Assembly (NCBI GenBank): GCA_000017645.1
Contig: CP000781.1
Span: forward strand, 2,839,501-2,903,500
Direction: 5' to 3'
Source of the DNA: Xanthobacter autotrophicus Py2
GTDB taxonomy: Bacteria; Pseudomonadota; Alphaproteobacteria; Rhizobiales; Xanthobacteraceae
DNA: 64,000 nt
This document shows positions 9,387 to 16,618 of the stretch, in pieces. The position numbers and the translations under genes were made by a program. How positions within the stretch are numbered: the first letter of the stretch is position 1; every line of letters begins with the position of its first letter. The notes beneath the pieces were generated by a model. That model was not told the DNA's origin, ran no database searches, and worked only from the letters and a program-made list of their open reading frames with translations.

Positions 9387-10186
9387 GACGGCTGTCGGTC
9401 CGCATCGTCGTAGGCCGGCATTGCGCTCTCGCCTTCCACCTCGCCACGGCGCTGCAGCCACAGCATCAGCAGCCAGCAGGAGCAGGCCCAGGCCGCGCCC
9501 AGGGCCCAGCCGCCGAGCACGTCGGTGGGCCAGTGCACGCCGAGATAGATGCGGCTGATGCCGACGATGACGGTGAGCGCCGCCGCGGAGCCCAGGAAGA
9601 ACACCTTCACGCGCGTCCGCGCCTGGGTGCGCGCCAGAAGCGCTCCGAGCGTCAGGTAGACCACCGCCGAGAGCATGGCATGGCCGGAGGGAAAGCTCTG
9701 ACTGTAGACCGCCATGCCGTGGGGCACGAGGTCCGGCCGGGGGCGGTCGAACCCCCATTTCAGGATCTGCGACAGCGCGGTGCCGCCCGCCACCGAAAGC
9801 AGCACCAGCCAGGCCGCATGGCGCTTGCGCGTCATGATGAGGAAGACGGCCACCAGGATGGTGAGCAGGGTGAGCACGCTGGTTCCGCCGAGCGCCGTGA
9901 AGTCCCGCATGGCCTCCTCAAGCCACGGCGGACCGATGGGGTCGGACGGGTCGGTGGGGTTGCGCAGGGCGAGGAGGATGCCCCGGTCCAACTGGCCGGT
10001 GGCGCCTTCCAGCACCTCGTCGGCCACTTTCACGAAGACATAGAAGGCGGTGGCGACGAAGCCGAGAATGGCCAGGGTCGCCCGTTCCATGCCGCTCACC
10101 GAGGCGAGCAGGGGCCCGATGACGGGCACGCTTTCGAGACGGCGCAGGCCGGCGTGGAGGAGGGAGTTTCTGGGGTGCGCGTTCAC
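9371..10186 (-). CDS. Phosphatase PAP2 family membrane protein
   Basis: A PAP2-type lipid-phosphate phosphatase, likely acting on undecaprenyl pyrophosphate or a phosphatidic-acid-like substrate at the periplasmic face. All three family motifs are present: KWGFDRPRP, FPSGHAMLSAV, and SRIYLGVHWPTDVLGG, each among hydrophobic helices. The start is uncertain. GTG 10186 gives 271 residues. A TTG at 10291 would begin right beside the ilvE terminator and is less plausible. No good ribosome site is seen. Confidence 0.85.
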   Translation of the reverse strand: MNAHPRNSLLHAGLRRLESVPVIGPLLASVSGMERATLAILGFVATAFYVFVKVADEVLEGATGQLDRGILLALRNPTDPSDPIGPPWLEEAMRDFTALGGTSVLTLLTILVAVFLIMTRKRHAAWLVLLSVAGGTALSQILKWGFDRPRPDLVPHGMAVYSQSFPSGHAMLSAVVYLTLGALLARTQARTRVKVFFLGSAAALTVIVGISRIYLGVHWPTDVLGGWALGAAWACSCWLLMLWLQRRGEVEGESAMPAYDDADRQPSQARK

Positions 10187-10293
10187 GCGCAAGGTGTGGC
10201 GTGCTTCGGCTGGAGCGTCAACACCTTGTGGCAGGGGATGACGTTTCAGTGACGGGAAGGCTTCGCTGCGGGCGTTCCAGCCCCGGCGCAAAG

Positions 10294-10325
10294 AAAAAGG
10301 GCGCCGCGCAAGCGACGCCCTTTTT
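10294..10325 (-). terminator. Intrinsic terminator after ilvE
   Basis: Arms AAAAAGGGCG (10294-10303) and CGCCCTTTTT (10316-10325) enclose a GC-rich loop. Read leftward, the stem is followed by a T run, and it lies 22 bases past the ilvE stop. The symmetric A/T flanks would allow termination in both directions. Confidence 0.85.
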
Positions 10326-10346
10326 CATTTCAATGCGAAGGCCGTG

Positions 10347-11240
10347 TCAGGCGGCCTGCTGCTTCGGGCGCACCTCGGCGGTGTAGGAATCCATCAGCTG
10401 ATGGGTGATGCCCGAGGGAGCGAAGTGCCAGTCGGCGATGGAGCCCACCGGGGTCACCTCGGCGGCGGTGCCGGTGATGAAGCATTCGGTGAAGGAAGAC
10501 AGCTCCTCCGGCTTGATGTGGCGCTCCACCACCTCCATGCCGTGGCGGCGGGCGATGTCGATCACCGTGCGGCGGGTAAGGCCGTCGAGGAAGCAGTCCG
10601 GAGTGGGCGTGTGGATGACGCCGTCCTTCACAAAGAAGACGTTGGCGCCGGTGCACTCGGCCACATAGCCGCGATAGTCGAGCATCAGCGCGTCGGCGAA
10701 GCCGCGGCGCTCGGCCCGGTGCTTGGAGATGGTGCAGATCATGTAGAGACCGGCAGCCTTCGCCTTGCAGGGGATGGTGGCGGGATCGGGCCGGCGCCAT
10801 TCCGACAGGTCGAGCCTGAGGCCCTTCTGGCGCTGCTCGGGATCGAAATAGCTCGGCCATTCCCACACGCCGATGGCGAGGTGGATGGTGTTCTTCTGGG
10901 CGGCGACGCCCATCATCTCGCTGCCACGCCAGGCGACGGGGCGGATATAGGCATCCACGAGATTGTTCTTCTCGAGCGTCGCCTTCTTGGCCGCGTCGAT
11001 CTCGCCGATGGTGTAGGGGATGGTGAAGTCCAGCATCTCGGCGGACAGGCGCAGGCGCTCGGAATGCTCTGCGCTCTTGAAGATCGTGCCGCCGTAGGCG
11101 CGCTCGCCCTCGAACACGGTGCTGCCGTAGTGCAGGCCATGGGACAGCACGTGCAGCTTGGCGTCGGCCCACGGCACGAACACGCCGTCGTACCAGATCC
11201 AGCCGTCACGTTGGTCGAAGGGGACACCCTGCGCGCTCAT
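10347..11240 (-). CDS. ilvE: Branched-chain-amino-acid aminotransferase
   Basis: IlvE is a fold-type IV PLP enzyme catalysing the last step of Leu/Ile/Val synthesis and its reversal. The N-terminal motif WYDGVFVPWADAKLHVLSHG, the Y/R region GLHYGSTVFEGERAY, the lysine-bearing IPCKAKAAGLYM and the cofactor-binding ECFITGTAAEVTPV are visible. The length is 297 residues. It is divergent from a MarR gene, in the conserved ilvE / MarR / OmpR-type order of Rhizobiales and Rhodobacterales. Confidence 0.94.
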   Translation of the reverse strand: MSAQGVPFDQRDGWIWYDGVFVPWADAKLHVLSHGLHYGSTVFEGERAYGGTIFKSAEHSERLRLSAEMLDFTIPYTIGEIDAAKKATLEKNNLVDAYIRPVAWRGSEMMGVAAQKNTIHLAIGVWEWPSYFDPEQRQKGLRLDLSEWRRPDPATIPCKAKAAGLYMICTISKHRAERRGFADALMLDYRGYVAECTGANVFFVKDGVIHTPTPDCFLDGLTRRTVIDIARRHGMEVVERHIKPEELSSFTECFITGTAAEVTPVGSIADWHFAPSGITHQLMDSYTAEVRPKQQAA

Positions 11241-11359
11241 GATCTCGAACTCCTTTTTCCAACCGCGTCGTCCGCGCGGCTTCTCCCCGCTACAACCGCC
11301 GCTTTTCAGCGATGCCGCATGGGGATATCTTTACGCCTGCTCAAGAAGCCGGCAAAGCC

Positions 11360-11407
11360 ACGAAATGATCGAACCTTGTGTAGAGGGTGGGCGACCGATC
11401 ATTTCGT
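11360..11407. promoter_or_regulatory. 12-bp inverted repeat between ilvE and the MarR gene
   Basis: ACGAAATGATCG at 11360-11371 is repeated as its exact complement at 11396-11407, with a 24-base spacer. It sits in the divergent intergenic region, in AT-richer DNA. The two arms could be two operator half-sites, plausibly for the adjacent MarR-family protein, controlling itself and/or ilvE. Confidence 0.55.
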
Positions 11408-11449
11408 AGAACTGGCTCTTTAAGTAACGAACAGAACGAAAAAGTCAAC

Positions 11450-12001
11450 ATGGCTGACATAAATTCTCTCATGGACCCCGCACCTGCTCACGCTGCCACG
11501 GCGGTGGAGGATGGCGCGGCGGCCCTGCCGCTGGTGGATTTCATCGAGCTTTTGTTCTTCGCTTACAGGGACTTTGTCGGCGATCCGGACCAGATCCTGG
11601 CGCCCATCGGCTTCGGCCGGGCGCATCATCGCGTTGTCCATTTCGTGAACCGGCACCCCGGCATGCGGGTGACCGACCTGCTCGATATCCTGCGCATCAC
11701 CAAGCAGAGCCTTGGCCGGGTGCTGCGCGAGCTGGTGGACGAAGGGTTCGTGGAAAGCCGGGCGGGGTCTTCCGACCGCCGCCAGCGGCTGCTGTTTCCC
11801 ACTGCCAAGGGCGAGGCGCTGGCGCGCCAGTTCGTCGGCTTGCAGAGCCGGCGCATGGCCACGGCGCTGGAGGCGAGCGGGCCGGACGGCCGGGAGGCGG
11901 TGCAGCGCTTTCTTCTCGCCATGATCGACCCGGAGGATCGCGCCGCGGTGGAGCGCCTCATCGAACGCGCCGACCGTGCGGCACGGGCCCGGCCGGCGTG
12001 A
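11450..12001 (+). CDS. MarR family transcriptional regulator (PetP-like)
   Basis: A 183-residue winged-helix regulator. The wHTH lies in the middle (HPGMRVTDLLDILRITKQSLGRVLRELVDEGFVESR, read as separate helices) followed by the wing SSDRRQRLLFPTAKGEAL. Position beside ilvE and just before an OmpR-type regulator matches the petP-petR pair first described in Rhodobacter capsulatus. That link rests on synteny only. ATG 11450 has a weak ribosome site; ATG 11471 is an alternative. Confidence 0.85.
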   Translation: MADINSLMDPAPAHAATAVEDGAAALPLVDFIELLFFAYRDFVGDPDQILAPIGFGRAHHRVVHFVNRHPGMRVTDLLDILRITKQSLGRVLRELVDEGFVESRAGSSDRRQRLLFPTAKGEALARQFVGLQSRRMATALEASGPDGREAVQRFLLAMIDPEDRAAVERLIERADRAARARPA

Positions 12002-12091
12002 CGGCGCGCCGGGTGGTTCGGCCGGATGCCCGAGCGGAGAACCCTGCCGACACCGTGACCGTGATCTGGATTGTGACCTGCGAGCGCCCCC

Positions 12092-12811
12092 ATGTCTGAT
12101 GCCGCTGCTGCGCCCGCCCCCATGCCCCTCGCCGACGACGCGCCGCATCTTCTTGTGGTGGACGACGACAACCGGATCCGCACCTTGCTGTCGCGCTTCC
12201 TCACCGAGCACGGCTACCGGGTGACCACCGCCGCCAATGCCGCCGAGGCGCGCGGGCGGCTGGACGGGCTCGCCTTCGACCTTTTGGTGCTCGACGTGAT
12301 GATGCCGGGGGAGAGCGGGCTCGATCTTGCCCGCGACCTGCGGCGCTCGTCCGCCGTGCCGATCCTGATGCTCACCGCCCGCTCGGAGACCTCCGACCGC
12401 ATCACCGGGCTGGAAGCGGGCGTGGACGATTATCTCGCCAAGCCTTTCGAGCCGCGCGAGCTGCTGCTGCGCATCGGCTCCATCCTGAAGCGGGCGCTGC
12501 CGCCGGCGCAGAAGGCCATCGAGAGCGTGCGCTTCGGCGAGTTCGCCTTCCACCTGGAGCGGGGCGAACTGACCCGCAACACCGAGATCGTGCGCATTAC
12601 CGAGCGCGAGCGCGACATGCTGCGCGCGCTCGCGGAAGCGCCGGGCGAGACCGTGCCGCGCCTGGCGCTCGCCGGCGGCGGGGCGGCGAGCGAGCGAGCG
12701 GTGGACGTGCAGGTGAACCGCCTGCGCCGCAAGCTGGAGCGGGACCCGGCCAATCCGGTTTTCCTGCAGACGGTGCGTGGCATCGGCTATCGCCTGGTGG
12801 TGACGCCTTGA
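12092..12811 (+). CDS. OmpR-family response regulator (PetR-like)
   Basis: A 239-residue two-domain regulator. The receiver shows the acidic pair in LLVVDDDNR, the phosphoacceptor Asp in LLVLDVMMPG, the switch LTARSE and Lys in YLAKPFEP. The C-terminal winged helix contains ITERERDMLRAL and VNRLRRKLERDPANP followed by the conserved VRGIGYRL. It ends in a 4-base overlap (TTGA) with the kinase gene, so the two are translated together. PetR homologues control respiratory functions in some relatives, but the target here is unknown. Confidence 0.92.
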   Translation: MSDAAAAPAPMPLADDAPHLLVVDDDNRIRTLLSRFLTEHGYRVTTAANAAEARGRLDGLAFDLLVLDVMMPGESGLDLARDLRRSSAVPILMLTARSETSDRITGLEAGVDDYLAKPFEPRELLLRIGSILKRALPPAQKAIESVRFGEFAFHLERGELTRNTEIVRITERERDMLRALAEAPGETVPRLALAGGGAASERAVDVQVNRLRRKLERDPANPVFLQTVRGIGYRLVVTP

Positions 12812-14196
12812 GCGTGGCCGAAAGCGGGCCGTCGGGACTGCGCCTGCTCGGCGGCTGGCTGAGGGACGCCAACACGCGCTTTGCCGCCTGGTTCAACCGG
12901 GTGACACCAAAGGGGCTTTATCCGCGCTCGCTGCTGATCATCGTCACCCCCATGGTGATCCTGCAGTCGGTGGTGGCCTTCGTCTTCATGGAGCGCCACT
13001 ACAATACCGTCACGCGCCGCCTGTCCGCAGCTGTCAGCCAGGATATCTCGGCGGTGGTGGCGCTCTACGACCTTTTGCCCAAGGACCGGGACTTCACCGA
13101 GCTGCGCCGCGTCGCCTGGCGCAACCTTGCCCTCAACGTCACCGTGCTGCCGCCGGACCCGCTGCCGCCGCCGGGGCCCAAGCCCTTCTTTTCGGTGCTC
13201 GACAGTTCCCTGTCGCGGGAGATCGGCCGCCGTATCCAGCAGCCGGTGTGGATCGACACGGTGGGGCGCTCCAACCTCATCGAGGTGCGCATCAAGATGG
13301 ACGACGCGGTTTTGCGCATCTTCGCCCCGCGCAACGCCGCCTATGCCTCCAACTCGCACATCTTCATCCTGTGGATGGTGGGGACATCTCTGGTTTTGTT
13401 GACGGTGGCCATCCTGTTCCTGCGCAACCAGATCCGCCCCATCGAGAACCTGGCCGATGCCGCCGAGGCCTTCGGCAAGGGGCGGGACGTGGAGAATTTC
13501 CGCCCGCGCGGCGCCCGCGAGGTGCGGCGCGCGGCCATCGCCTTCCTGGAGATGAAGCGGCGCATCGAGCGGCAGATCGAGCAGCGCACCACCATGCTCG
13601 CCGGCGTTTCCCACGACATGCGCACCATCCTCACCCGCTTCAAGCTGGAGCTGGCCTTCCTGGGGGAGGGGCCGGAGACCGAGGCGCTGAAGAAGGACGT
13701 GGACGAGCTCCAGGGCATGCTGGAGGCCTATCTCGCCTTCGCCCGCGGCGATCCCGGCGAGCAGGCCGTGCTCACCGACATGGCGGCGCTGGTGGAGGAC
13801 CTGCGCCTCAATGCCGAACGCGACGGCGCCATCGCCGAAGCCAGCTTCATGGGCCCGCCTCTGGTGGAGGTGAAGGGAGACCAGCTCAAGCGCTGCGTGG
13901 GCAATCTCGTGAACAATGCGGTGCGCCACGCCTCCCGCGTCGCCATCACCGGCACCCGCGACGCCCGCTGGCTGATGGTGAGCGTGGACGACGACGGGCC
14001 GGGTATTCCGGAGGAGAAGCGCGAGGAGGTGTTCCGCCCCTTCCTGCGGCTCGATGATGCGCGCAATCAGGATGACGGCGGCTCGGGCCTCGGCCTCTCC
14101 ATCGCCCGCGACATCGCCCGCGCCCATGGCGGGGAGGTGATCCTCGCCGACAGTCCCATGGGCGGGCTGCGGGCCACTGTGCGCATCCCGGTGTGA
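12808..14196 (+). CDS. HAMP-domain sensor histidine kinase (EnvZ-like)
   Basis: A 462-residue membrane kinase partnered with the preceding response regulator. It has a first membrane helix near residues 36-58, a periplasmic domain of about 130 residues with the Pro-rich patch LPPPGPKPF, and a second helix near 187-208. HAMP and HisKA follow (His in AGVSHDMRTILTRF), then a HATPase domain with NNAVRHA, DDGPGIPEE and GGSGLGLSIA. The start TTG 12808 overlaps the regulator stop; GTG 12814 is an alternative. Confidence 0.92.
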   Translation: MSVAESGPSGLRLLGGWLRDANTRFAAWFNRVTPKGLYPRSLLIIVTPMVILQSVVAFVFMERHYNTVTRRLSAAVSQDISAVVALYDLLPKDRDFTELRRVAWRNLALNVTVLPPDPLPPPGPKPFFSVLDSSLSREIGRRIQQPVWIDTVGRSNLIEVRIKMDDAVLRIFAPRNAAYASNSHIFILWMVGTSLVLLTVAILFLRNQIRPIENLADAAEAFGKGRDVENFRPRGAREVRRAAIAFLEMKRRIERQIEQRTTMLAGVSHDMRTILTRFKLELAFLGEGPETEALKKDVDELQGMLEAYLAFARGDPGEQAVLTDMAALVEDLRLNAERDGAIAEASFMGPPLVEVKGDQLKRCVGNLVNNAVRHASRVAITGTRDARWLMVSVDDDGPGIPEEKREEVFRPFLRLDDARNQDDGGSGLGLSIARDIARAHGGEVILADSPMGGLRATVRIPV

Positions 14197-14222
14197 GGCC
14201 GGACCGGCCTCTATCGCTTAAG

Positions 14223-14239
14223 TAATAGGCATGCCTTAT
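14223..14239. promoter_or_regulatory. Near-palindrome before the HD-like gene
   Basis: TAATAGGCATGCCTTATT-like sequence is centred on the perfect palindrome GGCATGCC, with AT arms that match after a one-base shift. A GAGGCCGG/CCGGCCTC repeat with a one-base centre lies just upstream (14195-14211). These look like an operator or promoter element and argue that the downstream gene starts at 14284 rather than 14242. Confidence 0.35.
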
Positions 14240-14283
14240 TCATGGGCTTGCCATCGCGCCGGGGGTGGTGGTCCTATTCCCGG

Positions 14284-15153
14284 ATGGACGAGACGCCCCC
14301 CTTCCGCATCGAGGACATGATCGAGACCCATCCCGGTCTCGCGCTGCTGCGCCTCGCCGCCCTTATCGCCGAGAGCAGCCCGAAGGACGCGCGCGCTGAC
14401 GAGGACACCCTCGACCTCATGTTCGAGCAGATGGAGGTGGGCGCGCTCGACGCTCTCGACCCCGTCCGCATGTGGGCGGAGCTGGAGCGCGGGCTGATGG
14501 CCCCGGCCCCCGCCGCCATGGTGAAGGCCCTGCGTGAATGCGGGGTGCTGGAGATCGTGCTGCCGGAGGTGGCCTCCCTGTTCGGCGTGCCGCACATCAC
14601 CGATACGGCGGACGAGATCGACCTCGGCGTGCTGATCCTCAATTCCCTCACCGAGGCGGCCCGGCGCAACGCGCCGCTGGAGGTGCGGTTCGCGCTTCTG
14701 GTGATGCATGCGGGCAAGTCGGATTCCCCGCGCGAGCACCTGCCGGTGCATTACCGCCACATGGAGCGCGGCCTGCCCCGCATCCACGCCATCTGCGACC
14801 GCTTCGCCCTGCCGGACGTGTGCCGGGACCTCGCTTTGCTGGCGCTTCAGGAGTGCGAGCGGGTAGGGCGCGTGTCGCCCATCCGCGCCGGCCCGGTGGC
14901 GGCCATGCTGGAGCGCACCGGCGCCTTCCGCGATCCGGACCTGTTCGCCAAGCTGTTGCTGGTCTCCACCTGCGACTACTTCGGCTACGGCGACAAGGAA
15001 GGCGACACCCACCCCAAGGTCGACCTCCTGCTCGCCGCCCGCACCGCCTGCGCCGCGGTGGACGGCGAGGGGCTTGAGGGCGACGAGTTGGCCACCGCGC
15101 GGGCGCAGGCGATTGCGCTGGCGTTCCGGTCGGAGCGGTGGGCGGAGGCTTGA
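14284..15153 (+). CDS. Degenerate HD-domain protein related to the C-terminal half of multifunctional CCA proteins
   Basis: The order MWAELERGLMAPAPAAMVKALRECG, then LEIVLPEVASLFGVP, then LEVRFALLVMHAGKSDSP and the HYRHMERGLPRIHAICDRF region follows the HD phosphohydrolase half of E. coli-type CCA tRNA nucleotidyltransferase. There is no nucleotidyltransferase domain. The catalytic HD motif (CHDLGK in the family) is degraded to MHAGK, losing the Asp. The protein (289 residues) is therefore probably not a metal phosphohydrolase. ATG 14284 is favoured over 14242 because of the palindrome upstream. Its role is unknown. Confidence 0.75.
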   Translation: MDETPPFRIEDMIETHPGLALLRLAALIAESSPKDARADEDTLDLMFEQMEVGALDALDPVRMWAELERGLMAPAPAAMVKALRECGVLEIVLPEVASLFGVPHITDTADEIDLGVLILNSLTEAARRNAPLEVRFALLVMHAGKSDSPREHLPVHYRHMERGLPRIHAICDRFALPDVCRDLALLALQECERVGRVSPIRAGPVAAMLERTGAFRDPDLFAKLLLVSTCDYFGYGDKEGDTHPKVDLLLAARTACAAVDGEGLEGDELATARAQAIALAFRSERWAEA

Positions 15154-15180
15154 GGGGATGCCTTGCCGGATGCGCGACGT

Positions 15181-15202
15181 TTCTTACATGGTAAGGTAAG
15201 AA
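15181..15202. promoter_or_regulatory. Palindromic operator candidate of the vapBC-like operon
   Basis: TTCTTAC (15181-15187) and GTAAGAA (15196-15202) form a perfect inverted repeat. A nested CTTAC-ATG-GTAAG repeat shares the left arm. It ends 14 bases before the antitoxin ATG. AbrB-type antitoxins normally repress their own operon by binding such palindromes, so this is the likely autoregulatory site. Confidence 0.65.
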
Positions 15203-15216
15203 ATCCGGAGGCAGCC

Positions 15217-15447
15217 ATGCGCATCACATCCAAAGGGCAGGTGACCATTCCCGCGGACATCCGCGCGAAGGCCGGCCTCCTGCCCGATACCGAGGTGGAG
15301 TTCCACTTCGACGGCACGGTGGTCACCCTGCGCGCGGCCCAAGGCCGCAAGGAAGGCCGGGGTGCCCGCCTCGTGCGTCAGCTGCGCGGGCGGGGGGATG
15401 TGGCGCTCTCCACCGATGCCATCATGGCATTGACCCGCGAAGACTGA
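15217..15447 (+). CDS. vapB: AbrB/MazE/SpoVT-fold antitoxin (VapB-type)
   Basis: A 76-residue DNA-binding antitoxin. Residues 1-45 form the swapped-hairpin domain (MRITSKGQVTIPADIRAKAG, then VEFHFDGTVVTLR), and the C-terminal 30 residues should wrap the toxin. GGAGG lies before the ATG at 15217. It overlaps the toxin gene by one base (TGATG), the standard tight coupling of antitoxin and toxin. Confidence 0.9.
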   Translation: MRITSKGQVTIPADIRAKAGLLPDTEVEFHFDGTVVTLRAAQGRKEGRGARLVRQLRGRGDVALSTDAIMALTRED

Positions 15448-15854
15448 TGGGCACCGTCTTCATCGACAGCAACATCCTGCTCGACGTGCTCACCGAGGAC
15501 CCGCAGTGGTTCTCCTGGTCCAGCGCCGCGCTGGCCGAGGCGGCGGACCGGCACCGCCTCGTCATCAATGCGGTGGTCTATGCGGAAGTCTCGGTGCGCT
15601 TCTCGCGTATCGAGGATCTGGAAGCTGCTTTGCCGGCGCAGCTGATCGAGCGCGAGCCCATTCCCTTTGAGGCGGCGTTCCTCGCGGGCAAATGCTTCCG
15701 CGCCTACCGCCAGCGTGGTGGCGCCCGCACCTCGCCGCTCCCCGACTTCTTCATAGGCGCCCATGCTGCAGTCGCCGGCTACGACCTCCTGACCCGCGAT
15801 GCGGGGCGCTACGGGACGTATTTTCCGAAGGTGAGGGTGATCGGGCCGGGGTGA
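15447..15854 (+). CDS. vapC: PIN-domain toxin (VapC family)
   Basis: A 135-residue PIN-domain ribonuclease toxin. The acidic residues of the active site are all in place: Asp7 (FIDSNILLDVL), Glu in NAVVYAEVSVRF, Asp in SPLPDFFIGAHA and Asp in LLTRDAGRY. VapC toxins cleave tRNA or rRNA when the antitoxin is degraded; the target here cannot be read from sequence. It is the second gene of the pair and is followed by an AT-rich segment. Confidence 0.92.
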   Translation: MGTVFIDSNILLDVLTEDPQWFSWSSAALAEAADRHRLVINAVVYAEVSVRFSRIEDLEAALPAQLIEREPIPFEAAFLAGKCFRAYRQRGGARTSPLPDFFIGAHAAVAGYDLLTRDAGRYGTYFPKVRVIGPG

Positions 15855-15942
15855 GGAAGTGAATACTTCTGCCCTTGGTGGCATATGCAGGGGATGAAGA
15901 GGGCTGAGTCACGCTCTCAAGTATGACTTTGGGCGCCACGGC

Positions 15943-16455
15943 TTAACACAAGTCACTCTGCGAGCACTCATTCTGAAGCCGGATTTGGTTCTCGGATTCC
16001 GAGTACCCTATCAATATTCCGGCGGAAATTATGATCGCAAAGGCCGTTAGTACGAGCCACTTAGCTTGCAGCTTGCGCGCGGCGACCTCGACGTAGAGGA
16101 AGCTGAATATCGTGATGGGCGCCTGCGCCATCAGCGCATCCATATAACGCGACCGCGTCAATCCGTGCTGGTATGGCTCCCAATCCGGACCCGCATTTAT
16201 CCCCAAAATGAAATCGTGAAGGGTAAAATAATCAAAGCAGTACCAAGTCGCGATGGCGATCGCGGGCAGCATGAGCAAGACGCAGAAGCGTGCCGGCTTG
16301 CCGAAGCCATGGACCAAAACTTTCATGAGAAACGCTTGCAATGCCTGTGGTATGGCGAAAACAAAAATCGCGAAAATTATATTAATTATCGAAAGAAATA
16401 GCTGGAATAATATTATAATGACGAAAACATTTTGATGAGAACGGTTGGGGTTCAC
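15943..16455 (-). CDS. Hypothetical multi-pass membrane protein in AT-rich DNA
   Basis: I do not recognise this family. From GTG 16455 it is 170 residues with about four membrane segments: VFVIIILFQLFLSIINIIF, a second around FCVLLMLPAIAIATW, a third near APITIFSFLYVEVAA and a fourth around WLVLTAFAIIISAGILIG. The tail is polar with two Cys. The GTG overlaps the stop of the small gene upstream by four bases, implying coupling. The frame stays open to 16530, but only TTG is available there. Base composition is much AT-richer than the neighbours, a sign of transfer. Confidence 0.5.
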   Translation of the reverse strand: MNPNRSHQNVFVIIILFQLFLSIINIIFAIFVFAIPQALQAFLMKVLVHGFGKPARFCVLLMLPAIAIATWYCFDYFTLHDFILGINAGPDWEPYQHGLTRSRYMDALMAQAPITIFSFLYVEVAARKLQAKWLVLTAFAIIISAGILIGYSESENQIRLQNECSQSDLC

Positions 16456-16586
16456 ATGTATGAAATCGAAAAAACTAAGTGCGCTATCGTCGATATGGAA
16501 GTCAGAGCAACTAAGAGTCCAAGGACCCAAAGGAAACTAATCAGATAAGCCCGTCCGATCACCTTTGTGTCGGAAAATGTACTCAC
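16452..16586 (-). CDS. Small membrane peptide, 44 residues
   Basis: GTG at 16586 is preceded by GGGAGG at ideal spacing, the best ribosome site in this region. The product starts MSTFSDTKVIGRAYLISFLW and continues as one hydrophobic helix (about residues 12-42), then stops at TGA 16452-16454. That stop overlaps the GTG of the next gene (GTGA). Either the two are coupled separate genes, or one longer membrane protein was split by a frameshift here. No homologue is recognised. Confidence 0.4.
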   Translation of the reverse strand: MSTFSDTKVIGRAYLISFLWVLGLLVALTSISTIAHLVFSISYM

Positions 16587-16618
16587 TGGCGACCTCCCTC
16601 CGGGCATTTCTGCCCTCC

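Noticed and set aside
15217..15854. MazEF rather than VapBC
   Set aside because: The antitoxin fold is shared, but the toxin has the four-acid PIN active site, not a MazF fold.
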